Positions 44,606 through 53,256 of a stretch of 64,000 nt of DNA are shown in pieces. The stretch's first letter is position 1, and every line of letters begins with the position of its first letter. Both the position numbers and the translations under genes were made by a program. This DNA is from Vulcanimicrobiota bacterium (GTDB lineage Bacteria > Vulcanimicrobiota > Vulcanimicrobiia > Vulcanimicrobiales > Vulcanimicrobiaceae), in contig PLJL01000004.1 in NCBI GenBank assembly GCA_003140215.1, positions 1,646,192 through 1,710,191 of the forward strand. The letters run 5' to 3'. The notes below the pieces were generated by a model. It did not search any database and was not told the origin of the DNA. It saw only the letters and a list, made by a program, of their open reading frames with translations.

Positions 44606-45381
44606 CAGCCCGGGCCGGCTTCGGGGTACATCCCCATCACGTGGTAGCCGGCGTCGACGAAGTGCACGTCGCCGGTGACTTGGGTGGACAGGTCCGAGGC
44701 CAGATACACGGCGCAGTTGCCGACGTCGTCGGCGCTGACGTTGCGCTTGAGCGGCGACGCCGCTCCGACTTTGGCGGGCATCGCCGAGAAGCCGGCGACT
44801 TGGCGCGACGACGCGGTCTTGATCGGTCCCGCCGAGATCGCGTTGACCCGGATCCCGCGCTCTCCCAGGTCGTAGGCGAGATATCGGACGGTCGACTCGA
44901 GGGCCGCCTTGGCGATCCCCGCGATGTTGTAGTTGGGGACGATTTGCAGCGAGCCCAGGTAGGTCATTGCCATGATCGACGCGCCGTCGTTGAGGTTGTT
45001 TTTGAGGTGTCCGACCAGGGCGATGAGCGAGTACGCGCTGATGTCCATCGCCATGGTGAAGCCGTCGCGCGAGGTGTCGTAGACCTTCCCCGAGAGATCT
45101 TCTTTCTTGACGAAAGCGATCGAGTGCACCAGGCCGTCGATCTTGCCGACGTTCTCGGAGAGCGCGCGCAGCGAGCCGTCGTTGGTGACGTCGCACTCGA
45201 AGACGGGTCCGCCGCCGTACTCCTCGGCGTGGTCGCGGACGGCGTCCTCGACCCGCTCGCCCTGGTAGGTAAGGATGAGGCGCGCTCCGTGGGCATGGAG
45301 CTGCCGCACGATCCCGCTGGCGATCGACCAGCGGTTCGCGACCCCGGTGACGAGGATGGTCTTTCCGTCCAGAAGTGCCAC
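44605..45381 (-). CDS. fabI: Enoyl-[acyl-carrier-protein] reductase, NADH type
   Basis: 258 residues. FabI marks: LVTGVANRWSIASGIV (cofactor loop), LTYQGERVEDAV, VHSIAFVKKEDLSG, MTYLGSLQIVPNYNIAGIAKAALE with Tyr 141, Tyr 151 and Lys 158 (Y-x6-K), and AGPIKTASS. Reduces the enoyl group in the last step of each fatty acid elongation round; target of triclosan-type inhibitors in other species. First gene of the long minus-strand run and overlaps the next ORF. The 106-nt gap to the divergent formyltransferase-like gene holds the promoter region, without a clear consensus. Confidence 0.93.
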   Translation of the reverse strand: MALLDGKTILVTGVANRWSIASGIVRQLHAHGARLILTYQGERVEDAVRDHAEEYGGGPVFECDVTNDGSLRALSENVGKIDGLVHSIAFVKKEDLSGKVYDTSRDGFTMAMDISAYSLIALVGHLKNNLNDGASIMAMTYLGSLQIVPNYNIAGIAKAALESTVRYLAYDLGERGIRVNAISAGPIKTASSRQVAGFSAMPAKVGAASPLKRNVSADDVGNCAVYLASDLSTQVTGDVHFVDAGYHVMGMYPEAGPG

Positions 45382-45487
45382 GAGGACCGATCATCGGCCG
45401 AAGCGGTCCGACAACCCTCCCGAGCGGGTTCAGGCGGCGGCATGGGGAAATCATCAGTCAACGCCGCGACGTGAAAGGACGCTGAGC

Positions 45488-46003
45488 TTGTCATTGTCCG
45501 ACCCCAGCCGGCTGCGCCTGCGCGTCGAGGGCAGCGGTTCGATCTACGAGGGCGTGCTCGCGGTGTGCGAGCTCTACGACGTGCCGGTCGTCACCGACCC
45601 CGGCGCCGATCTGTTCGTGCTCGCCAACGTCCAGCGCATCGTCAAGGCCGCCGAATACAACGCGCCGCGGCTGGGGACGCTCTGCTTTCACCCGAGCCTG
45701 CTGCCGCGCCACCGCGGCCGCGACGCGGTCTACTGGACGGTCAAGATGGGCGATACCGAGACCGGCACGACCTGGTTCTGGGTGTGCGACCGGGTCGACG
45801 CGGGCCCGATCGCGGCCCAACGGCGCATCGACGTGCCGGCCGGCGTGCGTCCTCGCGATCTCTACGAGGACTACCTCGTGCCGCTGGGTGTCGAGTCGTT
45901 CGAGAAGCTGCTCCGGCAGCTCGCGCTCGGCGAGGTGCCGCGTGTCGAGCAGGACGAGAGCCAAGCGACCTTCGAGCTGGGGCGCCCGGTCAAGACGGCC
46001 TAA
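45488..46003 (+). CDS. Formyltransferase-like protein
   Basis: 171 residues from TTG 45488, with AAAGGA 8 nt upstream (an in-frame TTG at 45494 is another option). It resembles the N-terminal formyltransferase domain of Fmt/PurN-type enzymes: LFVLANVQRIVKAAEYNAPRLGTLCFHPSLLPRHRGRDAVYWTVK with the HPSLLP loop, then VCDRVDAGPIAAQRRIDV with the catalytic Asp. It is shorter than Fmt (about 310) and lacks the C-terminal tRNA-binding domain. A stand-alone formyl carrier enzyme, for example for a sugar amine, is possible. Confidence 0.75.
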   Translation: MSLSDPSRLRLRVEGSGSIYEGVLAVCELYDVPVVTDPGADLFVLANVQRIVKAAEYNAPRLGTLCFHPSLLPRHRGRDAVYWTVKMGDTETGTTWFWVCDRVDAGPIAAQRRIDVPAGVRPRDLYEDYLVPLGVESFEKLLRQLALGEVPRVEQDESQATFELGRPVKTA

Positions 46004-46710
46004 GGCCGGCGCGCGATCCTGAGCCAGGATTGCCCGTCGCAATCGATCTCCGGCAGCTCCGTGACCGCAAGCCCGCGGCTGCTGCAGCGTTCGAGGATCC
46101 AGGCCGTCGAGTGCTGGACCACGCCGAGCGTTTCGGACTCGTGGCTCGTTCCGACCCAGCTGTCGCCCTGGTAGTCGCCTTGGTGCTGCTGTCGGGCGAA
46201 TTCGACCGCCAACCTGTTCCGGTAGTCCGGATCGGCCGGCTCCACAGGGAAGTACGACGTCAAGAAGATGCTCGACGGCTTTGAATCCCGCACAAACGCG
46301 TCGAGCATCGTCTCGATCTGCCGTTTGCTCGCGTGGCTCCAAATCGAGCGCGCGAGAAAGAAGTCGAACGGCACGCCGAAGACCGACGAGTCGAAATCCG
46401 GATTGTAGTCGAAGCGGGGCTGCTTGATCGCCCGTTCTTGCGGCGTGAAGAGCCATTCGAGCCCAATTTCGACCCGGCGCCGCGCCGGCTCCAGGGCGTA
46501 GTAGCAGCCGGGGTCGAGAAATCGTACCAGCCAGTACGCGATGCGCAAGCACCCGCAGCCGAACTCGAGCAGCTTCAACTCGGGCAGAAGTCCTTGAGCC
46601 AGCAGCGCGATGAGCTGTTCGCGGCCGGCCTGCTCGAACATCGACACGTTGACGCCCATGAAGCCGTGCCGGGCCATCATGTCGCGGCCGAGATCTTGAA
46701 CGCTCGACAT
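46000..46710 (-). CDS. Class I SAM-dependent methyltransferase
   Basis: 236 residues from ATG 46710; an upstream GTG at 46722 is possible. SAM loop LLEFGCGCLRIAYWLVRFL near residue 45, acidic turn YYALEPARRRVEIG, then FDFFLARSIWSHASKRQIETML. The pattern is that of small-molecule methyltransferases of the Methyltransf_25 type. Less GC-rich than neighbouring housekeeping genes. Convergent with the formyltransferase-like gene (4-nt overlap) and 23 nt after the carboxyltransferase start region; substrate unknown. Confidence 0.75.
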   Translation of the reverse strand: MSSVQDLGRDMMARHGFMGVNVSMFEQAGREQLIALLAQGLLPELKLLEFGCGCLRIAYWLVRFLDPGCYYALEPARRRVEIGLEWLFTPQERAIKQPRFDYNPDFDSSVFGVPFDFFLARSIWSHASKRQIETMLDAFVRDSKPSSIFLTSYFPVEPADPDYRNRLAVEFARQQHQGDYQGDSWVGTSHESETLGVVQHSTAWILERCSSRGLAVTELPEIDCDGQSWLRIARRP

Positions 46711-46732
46711 GGGGGCGTCCACTAAACGGTCA

Positions 46733-48298
46733 TCAGAGCGGGATGTTGCCGTGTTTGCGGTGCGGGCGGTCGACGCGTTTGTTGGCTAGCGCGTCGAGCG
46801 CCCGGGAGACGGCGCGCCGCGTTTCGCCGGCTTCGATCACGTCGTCGACGTAGCCGCGCTGCGCGGCGATGAACGGGTTGGCGAAATGCTCGGTGTAGTC
46901 GGCGGCGAGCTCGGCGGCCTTAGCCTCAGGGTCGGCGGCGTCGGCTATCTCGCGGCGGTGGATGATGTTCACCGCGCCCGCCGACCCCATCACCGCGATC
47001 TCCGCGGTCGGCCAGGCGAAGTTGAAGTCGGCGCGGATATGCTTGGAAGCCATGACGTCGTATGCGCCGCCGTACGCCTTGCGCGTGATGACGGTGACCT
47101 TGGGGACCGTCGCTTCGGCGAATGCGTAGAGCAGCTTGGCACCGTGCTTGATGATGCCGCCCCACTCCTGACTCGTTCCCGGGAGGAAGCCGGGGACGTC
47201 GACGAAGGTCAGCAGCGGGATGTTGAACGCGTCGCAGAAGCGCACGAACCGCGCCGCTTTGATCGACGCGCTGATGTCGAGGACGCCGGCGAGGATCTTG
47301 GGCTGGTTCGCGACGATCCCGACGCTGCGTCCGCCGATGCGCCCGAACCCGATGACGATGTTCTGGGCCCACAGCGGTTGGATCTCGAAGAAGTCGCCGT
47401 CGTCGACGACCGCGACGATCGCTTCGATGATGTCGTACGGTTTGTTCGGCGCGTCGGGGATCAGCTCGTCGAGCTCGGGGATGACCCGCAGCGGATCGTC
47501 GTCGGTGGGGACGAGCGGCGGATCGTCGAGGTTGTTCGAGGGGATGAACGAGAGCAGGCGGCGGCAATGCTCGTTCATCTCGTCCTCGTCGGCGGCCGTC
47601 AGGTGGGCGACACCGCTCTTGGTGGCGTGCGAGATCGCGCCGCCGAGCTCTTCGAAACTCACGTCCTCGCCGGTGACGGTCTTGGTCACGTCCGGCCCGG
47701 TGATGAACATCTGCGAGATGCCTTCGACCATCACCGTGAAGTCGGTGATCGCCGGCGAGTAGACCGCACCTCCGGCGCAGGGCCCGGCGATGAGGCTGAT
47801 CTGCGGAATGACCCCCGAGGCCTGCACGTTGCGCCAGAAGATCTCGGCGTAGCCGCCCAGGCTGACGACGCCTTCTTGGATTCGCGCGCCGCCCGAGTCG
47901 TTGATCCCGATCATCGGCGAACCGGTCCGGACCGCCAGGTCCATCACTTTGCAGATCTTCTCGGCGAAGACTTCGCCCAGCGAGCCGCCCAGCACCGTGA
48001 AATCTTGCGAGAACAAGAAGACCTGGCGCCCGTCGATCGTCGCGTGTCCCGTCACGACCCCGTCGCCGAGGAACGAACGTTCGTCGAGTCCGAACTCGGT
48101 CGTGCGATGGACGGCGAAGCGGTCGAGCTCGACGAACGAGCCGGGATCGACCAAGGCGTCGATCCGCTCCCGGGCGGTGCGCTTTCCGCGGGCGCGCTGC
48201 TTCTCGTTGGCTTCCTCGCCGGCGGGGGCGAGCGACTCGGTCCGCATCGCCTCGAGGCGGCGGGAGGCGTGACCGTGCGGCGAGTCGGTAGTCGACAT
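46733..48298 (-). CDS. Acyl-CoA carboxylase, carboxyltransferase (beta) subunit
   Basis: 521 residues from ATG 48298. PccB/AccD-type crotonase fold in two halves: [87 protein letters not shown] in the N half; [43 protein letters not shown] and the C-terminal RKHGNIPL end typical of propionyl-CoA carboxylase beta subunits. Uses carboxybiotin from the alpha subunit (41864) to make methylmalonyl- or malonyl-CoA. The C-terminus and the mutase/epimerase in the window favour propionyl-CoA. Confidence 0.94.
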   Translation of the reverse strand: MSTTDSPHGHASRRLEAMRTESLAPAGEEANEKQRARGKRTARERIDALVDPGSFVELDRFAVHRTTEFGLDERSFLGDGVVTGHATIDGRQVFLFSQDFTVLGGSLGEVFAEKICKVMDLAVRTGSPMIGINDSGGARIQEGVVSLGGYAEIFWRNVQASGVIPQISLIAGPCAGGAVYSPAITDFTVMVEGISQMFITGPDVTKTVTGEDVSFEELGGAISHATKSGVAHLTAADEDEMNEHCRRLLSFIPSNNLDDPPLVPTDDDPLRVIPELDELIPDAPNKPYDIIEAIVAVVDDGDFFEIQPLWAQNIVIGFGRIGGRSVGIVANQPKILAGVLDISASIKAARFVRFCDAFNIPLLTFVDVPGFLPGTSQEWGGIIKHGAKLLYAFAEATVPKVTVITRKAYGGAYDVMASKHIRADFNFAWPTAEIAVMGSAGAVNIIHRREIADAADPEAKAAELAADYTEHFANPFIAAQRGYVDDVIEAGETRRAVSRALDALANKRVDRPHRKHGNIPL

Positions 48299-48345
48299 CA
48301 CGGCGACGGTTCGCCGCCAACACTTCGGGTCCGTTCGCGCGTCCT

Positions 48346-48885
48346 GTGCACGTGACCGACCCGCAAGACGACGTTCGCGCTGCACGCGACGGTGACCGCG
48401 CCGCCCTCGATCGGCTGCTCGCCGCGCTGTGGCCGCGTGCGTTCCGGCTTGCGCTCGGGATCACCCAGCACGGCCCGACGGCTGAGGACGCCGCCCAGGA
48501 CGCATTGGTCCTGGTCGCGGCTCGGCTCGCGACGCTGCGCGACCCGCAAGCCTATCCGGCTTGGTCGACGCGGCTCGTGGTCAACGCTGCGGCGAGCGCG
48601 GCGCGGCGCCGACCCGCGCATCTTCCACTCGAGGACCGAGGCGCGGGCGCCGGATTCGAAGAGGCGCTGGCCGAGCGGCTCGACGTCCTGGGCGCGCTCG
48701 GGACGCTGCCGCTGTGGCTGCGCATTCCGCTGGTGCTGAGCTACGCCGAGGGGCTGACCAGCAGGGAGATTGGACTTGCCCTCGGCGCACCCGCGCCGAC
48801 GATTCGCTTCCGGCTCGCGCTTGCACGCCGCCGACTGGCCGCCGCCCTCGGCGCGGCCGCCGCCCCCCACGAGGAGTTCGCATGA
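48346..48885 (+). CDS. ECF-type RNA polymerase sigma factor
   Basis: 179 residues from GTG 48346 (GTG 48352 also possible). Region 2: [40 protein letters not shown], with Ala-rich replacement of the usual acidic -10 contacts. Region 4: [55 protein letters not shown]. Overlaps its partner at 48882 (ATGA), which carries a single membrane segment. Target promoters unknown. Starts 47 nt from the divergent carboxyltransferase gene. Confidence 0.85.
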   Translation: MHVTDPQDDVRAARDGDRAALDRLLAALWPRAFRLALGITQHGPTAEDAAQDALVLVAARLATLRDPQAYPAWSTRLVVNAAASAARRRPAHLPLEDRGAGAGFEEALAERLDVLGALGTLPLWLRIPLVLSYAEGLTSREIGLALGAPAPTIRFRLALARRRLAAALGAAAAPHEEFA

Positions 48886-49526
48886 TCGACGATTCGCTCG
48901 CTTGCCGTGTCCGTGCCGCTCTCGAAGGCGTTCCGGTGCCGGCGCTTCCCGCAGCGGCGCTCGCCGAGCGGATTGCCGCGTCGAATGCCCGGGGCGTCCG
49001 GAAACCTCGCCGTCCCGCCGTGGCGATCGCAGGAGGCGTCATCCTGCTCGCCGGCGCGCTCGCCGTCGGCGTTCCCGCGGTGATAAAGCTCTCGCCGGGA
49101 TACGTGCGCACGATGCAACGCCTTACGGGACGCGACCTCAGCCGCGTGCGCGTCGTCGAAGTCGCGCCGATGAGCCTGGCCGAGGCACGCCGGCACACCA
49201 CGTTCCCGATCGTCGTGCCCGTCGGAAAGCGGGTCCTCGACGCGCGGCCGCAAGATCACGACGCGGGGATCGTGCTCACCGTTGCGGTCGACGTGCACGC
49301 GCAGGCCACGCTGTTCGAGCGCCGGGTCGGTGCGCCGATGTCGGCGCTGGACAAGAAGATGCAGGGGATCGGCGTACACGACGACGGCAGCGTCCGCCGC
49401 CTCAACGTGCGGCGCTGGCGCATCGGTCAGACGGATTTCAGCGTACCGATGTTTACGCTCGAATATCACCGCTACGCTGAAGAGCTCGAGCGCGCGACGC
49501 GCGCCGCGGTCGCGGCGCCGCGTTGA
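48882..49526 (+). CDS. Probable membrane-anchored anti-sigma factor
   Basis: 214 residues from ATG 48882, translationally coupled to the sigma factor. Short cytoplasmic N-terminus (about 45 residues) without the H-x3-C-x2-C zinc motif of common anti-sigma factors, one membrane segment (AVAIAGGVILLAGALAVGVPAV), then an extracytoplasmic domain of about 145 residues: VRVVEVAPMSLAEARRHTTFPIVVP, RVGAPMSALDKKMQGIGV, WRIGQTDFSVPMFTLEYHRYAEE. The role is inferred from the gene pair. Confidence 0.65.
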   Translation: MIDDSLACRVRAALEGVPVPALPAAALAERIAASNARGVRKPRRPAVAIAGGVILLAGALAVGVPAVIKLSPGYVRTMQRLTGRDLSRVRVVEVAPMSLAEARRHTTFPIVVPVGKRVLDARPQDHDAGIVLTVAVDVHAQATLFERRVGAPMSALDKKMQGIGVHDDGSVRRLNVRRWRIGQTDFSVPMFTLEYHRYAEELERATRAAVAAPR

Positions 49527-49530
49527 GATG

Positions 49531-49842
49531 CTACCAGATGCCGAGCGCCAGCTTGACGTCTTCGCTGGCCATCGTCTTGGGATCCCAGGGCGGGTTGAAG
49601 GTGATGTCGACGGTCGCGTGCTTGACGCCCGGCACGCTCTCGACTTTGCTCAGCACGGCCTGCTTGAACATCGGTCCGACCGGACACATCGGCGAGGTCA
49701 GCGTCATCACGACGGTCACGTCTTCGCCCTGGCTGCCCTCGCAGGCGACGTCATAGACGAGCCCGAGGTCGAGGATCCCCATCAGGAGCTCGGGATCCTG
49801 GACGTCCTTGAGCGCATCGCGCACAACTTCCGCGGTTACCAT
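49531..49842 (-). CDS. SufT/MIP18-type (DUF59) iron-sulfur assembly protein
   Basis: 103 residues. DUF59 marks: ALKDVQDPELLMGILDLGLVYDV, MTLTSPMCPVGPM with the conserved Cys, FNPPWDPKTMASEDVKLALG. Short single-domain proteins of this kind help Fe-S cluster maturation or carry PaaD-like roles. No suf operon in the window. The 150-nt stretch 49843-49992 before the next gene is non-coding as far as I can see. Confidence 0.87.
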   Translation of the reverse strand: MVTAEVVRDALKDVQDPELLMGILDLGLVYDVACEGSQGEDVTVVMTLTSPMCPVGPMFKQAVLSKVESVPGVKHATVDITFNPPWDPKTMASEDVKLALGIW

Positions 49843-49992
49843 ACGGGCTCTACGATACCACCGGGGGACCGGAGGTTACGCTCGGCGCTGCCGGGAGCCA
49901 GTCGGCGGGGAGCCCGAAGCGCCGCACCACAAACTGGGCGCCGGCGGCGAGCATCGACGTAACCCGTCGGGACCGCGCCGCGCCACTGCATG

Positions 49993-50634
49993 CTAGGACC
50001 GGCCGGCTGCGGCGGGGCCCGGGGCGGCGCGACCGGCTTGCACGCGCTCCATGACCCTCCCGACGATCATCGCCAGCGGAACCGCGCCCCACGCGACTCG
50101 GCCGACGAGCCCGAATAGCGCGATGAACACGAGCGACAGCAGGAACACCCCGCCGGCGACGGCGTGCCGCCAGGATGCGCGCCGGATCGTGAGCAGCGGC
50201 TTGGGCGCCATCGACGGACCCAAAGCGCGCAGCCCGCGGATCTCCAGCGCTGCGAGCAAGGAGAACCCGACGCCCAGCTCGGCGGCGTACGCTGCAGAAC
50301 CGATGACCGAATCCGGAAACTGGATGTAGAGGCGCAGCACGTACGGCAGCAACGCCACCGCGGCGAGCAGGACGAAGTTCAGAATGACGTCGATTCGGCC
50401 GCCTGCGAAGGCATAGTGAAACACGCGGTAGTGCATGATCCAAAATGCGGCGATGACCGCGAAGGTGACCGCAAAGAAGAACAGATCGCCCGACTTTGCA
50501 TACACCCCGTCGAGCGTCTTGGGGATCTCCAGAGCGAAGGCGCTCTGCGCCAGCGCGAACCCGAAAACGATGTCGCTGAACCCCTCGAGGCGCCGGGTGA
50601 ACCGGTTTCGGTCCTGCGCGCTCTCGTCGGCCAC
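49993..50634 (-). CDS. TMEM175/DUF1211-type potassium channel-like membrane protein
   Basis: 213 residues with about six membrane segments. Starts with RFTRRLEGFSDIVFGFALAQSAFAL, which carries the R-x3-FSD motif of TMEM175 pore helices. Other segments: FFFAVTFAVIAAFWIMHYRVFHY, VILNFVLLAAVALLPYVL, AVAGGVFLLSLVFIALFG. Bacterial TMEM175 homologues form weakly selective K+ channels as tetramers. No operon partner; LivF ends 2 nt before its start on the same strand and may share transcription. Confidence 0.82.
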   Translation of the reverse strand: MADESAQDRNRFTRRLEGFSDIVFGFALAQSAFALEIPKTLDGVYAKSGDLFFFAVTFAVIAAFWIMHYRVFHYAFAGGRIDVILNFVLLAAVALLPYVLRLYIQFPDSVIGSAAYAAELGVGFSLLAALEIRGLRALGPSMAPKPLLTIRRASWRHAVAGGVFLLSLVFIALFGLVGRVAWGAVPLAMIVGRVMERVQAGRAAPGPAAAGRS

Positions 50635-50635
50635 C

Positions 50636-51334
50636 CTAGACCGCGAGGTAGCGGTGCATCATCGTCTCGTCCGCGCGTAGCTCGGCGATGGTTCCCGAGC
50701 CGACGACGCGGCCGTTCGAAAGCACGTATCCGGTATCGCTGAGGCTCATCGCCACCTGGGCGTTCTGCTCGACGAGCAGAATCGTGTTGCCCTCGCTGCG
50801 GATGTTGCGGACCACCTCTTCGACGCTGCGCGCGATGAGCGGGGCGAGACCTTCCATCGGCTCGTCGAGCAGGATGATCTCCGGGTTTGCGACGAGCGCG
50901 CGGGCGATGGCGAGCATCTGCTGCTCGCCGCCGGAGAGCTTGGCCGGCTTGTCACGGCGCTCGCCCAGCACTTCGAAGTAGTCGTAGATGCGCTTCTCGG
51001 TCCAGGCACCCTTGCGCCCGGCGAGGGAGGCCAGCCGCAGGTTCTCGCCGACGGTGAGGTTGGGGAAAATGCGCCGATCCTCGGGGACGAACGCGATTCC
51101 CATTTGCGCCAGCGAGAAAGGGCTCTTGTTGGTGATCTCCTTGCCCTTGAAGCGGATCGTCCCGGTACGCGCCGGCACGAGCCCCATCACCGTCTTGCAG
51201 GTCGTCGATCGGCCCGAGCCGTTGCGGCCCAGCAACGCGACCACCTGACCCGCCTCGACCTTCAGTGAGACGTTCTGCAGCACGTGCGACTTGTCGTAAT
51301 ACGCGTTGACGTTGTCGAGCTCGAGTAGAGTCAT
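50636..51334 (-). CDS. livF: Branched-chain amino acid type ABC ATPase (LivF)
   Basis: 232 residues. Signature LSGGEQQMLAIARALVANPEIILLDEPMEGLAP, Q-loop and H-loop (LLVEQNAQ) as in LivF. Walker A reads GRNGSGRSTTCK: the conserved Lys is Arg, a variant I recall from some LivF proteins and which may alter ATP binding. Overlaps livG by 4 nt. With LivG it drives uptake of branched-chain amino acids or a related amide/carboxylate. Confidence 0.92.
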   Translation of the reverse strand: MTLLELDNVNAYYDKSHVLQNVSLKVEAGQVVALLGRNGSGRSTTCKTVMGLVPARTGTIRFKGKEITNKSPFSLAQMGIAFVPEDRRIFPNLTVGENLRLASLAGRKGAWTEKRIYDYFEVLGERRDKPAKLSGGEQQMLAIARALVANPEIILLDEPMEGLAPLIARSVEEVVRNIRSEGNTILLVEQNAQVAMSLSDTGYVLSNGRVVGSGTIAELRADETMMHRYLAV

Positions 51335-52128
51335 GCTAGCTCACCCAGGTACGCGCGTTGCACGGCTTCGTTGCCGCGGATCTCCTGGGGCGTCCCGATC
51401 GCCAGCACCGCGCCCGTCTGAAAGACGGTGATCGTGGTCGAGATCGCCATCACCACGTCGATGTCGTGCTCGACCAAGAGGATGGTACGCCCCGGCGAGA
51501 TGCGCTGGATGAGATCGACGGTCTCTTGCGTTTCGGTCGGCGACATCCCGGCCAGCGGCTCGTCGAGCAAGAGCACCGGCGGATCGCTCGCGATCACCAA
51601 CCCGATCTCGAGGCGCCGTTGGTCCCCGTGCGACAGGTTCTCAGCGCGTGCGTCGCGCACGTCGTACAAGCCGACGTCGTGCAGCACGCGTTCGGTCTTC
51701 TCGGCGAGGTTGCCCATGCTGCCGCGCGGCACGAAGAAACTTGCCTTGCCGTCGTGGACCGCTTGGACCGCGAGCCGCACGTTCTCGTACACGCTGAGGC
51801 GGCCGAAGATGTTGGTGATCTGGAACGAGCGCGCGATGCCCAGCCGGGCGCGCTGGTAGGCCCGTAACGTCGTAATCTCGCGGTCGCGAAACCACATGCG
51901 CCCTTCGCTGGGCGGCAGCAGGCCCGACAGAAGGTTGAAGAACGTCGTCTTGCCGGCGCCGTTGGGGCCGATGATCGTGCGCACGCCGCCTTCGGGGATC
52001 TCGAGCGTCACGTTGTTGACCGCGGTGAAGCCGGAGAAGCGGCGCGTAAGCCCGGCGGTGCGAAAGACGATGCCCGGCTTGTCCGCGGGCTCCGGCGCGT
52101 CGAGCGGCGCCGTCATGTCGACCGCCAC
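51331..52128 (-). CDS. livG: Branched-chain amino acid type ABC ATPase (LivG)
   Basis: 265 residues. Walker A IGPNGAGKTTFFNLLSG, LSHGDQRRLEIGLVIASDPPVLLLDEPLAGMSPTE (the LSHG signature of LivG, not LSGG) and the H-loop VEHDIDVVMAIS. RARLGIARSFQITNIFGRLSV is the Q-loop region. Partner of LivF; the conserved Walker Lys is present here, unlike LivF. Starts directly after livM ends. Confidence 0.94.
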   Translation of the reverse strand: MAVDMTAPLDAPEPADKPGIVFRTAGLTRRFSGFTAVNNVTLEIPEGGVRTIIGPNGAGKTTFFNLLSGLLPPSEGRMWFRDREITTLRAYQRARLGIARSFQITNIFGRLSVYENVRLAVQAVHDGKASFFVPRGSMGNLAEKTERVLHDVGLYDVRDARAENLSHGDQRRLEIGLVIASDPPVLLLDEPLAGMSPTETQETVDLIQRISPGRTILLVEHDIDVVMAISTTITVFQTGAVLAIGTPQEIRGNEAVQRAYLGELA

Positions 52129-53256
52129 TTACGACGACGCCTTGGTGGCGACGGGGTCCTCGATCGCCGGCGGAAGCTCTTCCTTCATGTCCGTTTCGAC
52201 ACGCGCGGTGCGTGAGAACACACGCCGGATCGCCGTCGCGAAACCGTAGTGGCGAACGTCGTCGAAGACGCCGACGATCCCGCGCGGTCCGAGCAGGACG
52301 AACACCACGAACACGATGCCGATCCAGGCTTCCCAGTACTTGGTGAGCTGCGAGACGTTATTCTGCAGCTCGTAATACACCGACGCCCCGAGGATCGGTC
52401 CGAGAAAGGTCTGCATCCCGCCCAGCAGCGACATCATCACCACCCGGCCGGAGTATTCGACCGAACCGGCGTCGGGATTGATCGCCTGCTGGTAGTACGT
52501 CCACAACCAGCCGCCGATCGCCGGGAACAGGGCCGAGAGCACGAATGCGTTGACGCGGAACTTGTCGACGTCGTACCCGAGGAAGCGTGCGCGCTGCTTG
52601 TTCTCACGAATCGCGTGCAGTACGCTTCCGAACGGCGAGGCCAGAACCCAGTAGAGCAGGCACAGCGCGAGGAAGACGACGGCCGCGCAGAACCAGTAGA
52701 AGTGCAGCGAGTCCTGTAGCCAGCCGTATCCGGTCGGGTTGGGGCGGGCGATGTTCTGGAGGCCGTCCTCGCCGCCGGTCAGGTCGCTGAAGCGGTAGGT
52801 GACGAAGAAGATCACCTGGGCGAACGCCAGCGTGATCATCGAGAAGTAGATGCCGCTGGAGCGAGGGATGACCACGCGCGCCAGCAGCCAGGCCCACAAC
52901 AGCGCGATGACGACGGACAAGACCAGCGCGATGAAGAGGTTGTCGGTGCGAACATGGTGCAGCGGCACCCCCAGCACGATGATGTTGAAGCCGTTCGAGT
53001 ACAGAGCCGTCGCGTAGGCGCCGATGGTGAAGAACATCGCGTGGCCGAACGACAGCTCGCCGACGTGACCGAACAGCAGGTTGAAGCCGCTGGCGAAGAT
53101 CGCGAAGATGACCATCGTCGTTGCGATCCCGACGAAGCCGCTCCACTGCCCGGCGAACGGGTTCGCGCCGGCGACGAACGGGAGCGCGACAAAGAGCAGC
53201 GCCGTCCAGAGCAGCGGGTGCGTCACGAGCGCGCCGACCGGGTTCGGCTTGGTCAC
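52129..53256 (-). CDS. livM: Branched-chain amino acid type ABC permease (LivM)
   Basis: 375 residues from GTG 53256 (GTGA overlap with livH). Eight to ten membrane segments; the conserved loop GRVVMMSLLGGMQTFLGPILGA and ENKQRARFLGYDVDKFRVNAFVLSALFPAIGGWLW identify LivM. GFNLLFGHVGELSFGHAMFFTIGAYATAL is the N-terminal LivM/LivH homology block. A charged C-terminal tail of about 35 residues extends past the last segment. Confidence 0.93.
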   Translation of the reverse strand: MTKPNPVGALVTHPLLWTALLFVALPFVAGANPFAGQWSGFVGIATTMVIFAIFASGFNLLFGHVGELSFGHAMFFTIGAYATALYSNGFNIIVLGVPLHHVRTDNLFIALVLSVVIALLWAWLLARVVIPRSSGIYFSMITLAFAQVIFFVTYRFSDLTGGEDGLQNIARPNPTGYGWLQDSLHFYWFCAAVVFLALCLLYWVLASPFGSVLHAIRENKQRARFLGYDVDKFRVNAFVLSALFPAIGGWLWTYYQQAINPDAGSVEYSGRVVMMSLLGGMQTFLGPILGASVYYELQNNVSQLTKYWEAWIGIVFVVFVLLGPRGIVGVFDDVRHYGFATAIRRVFSRTARVETDMKEELPPAIEDPVATKASS

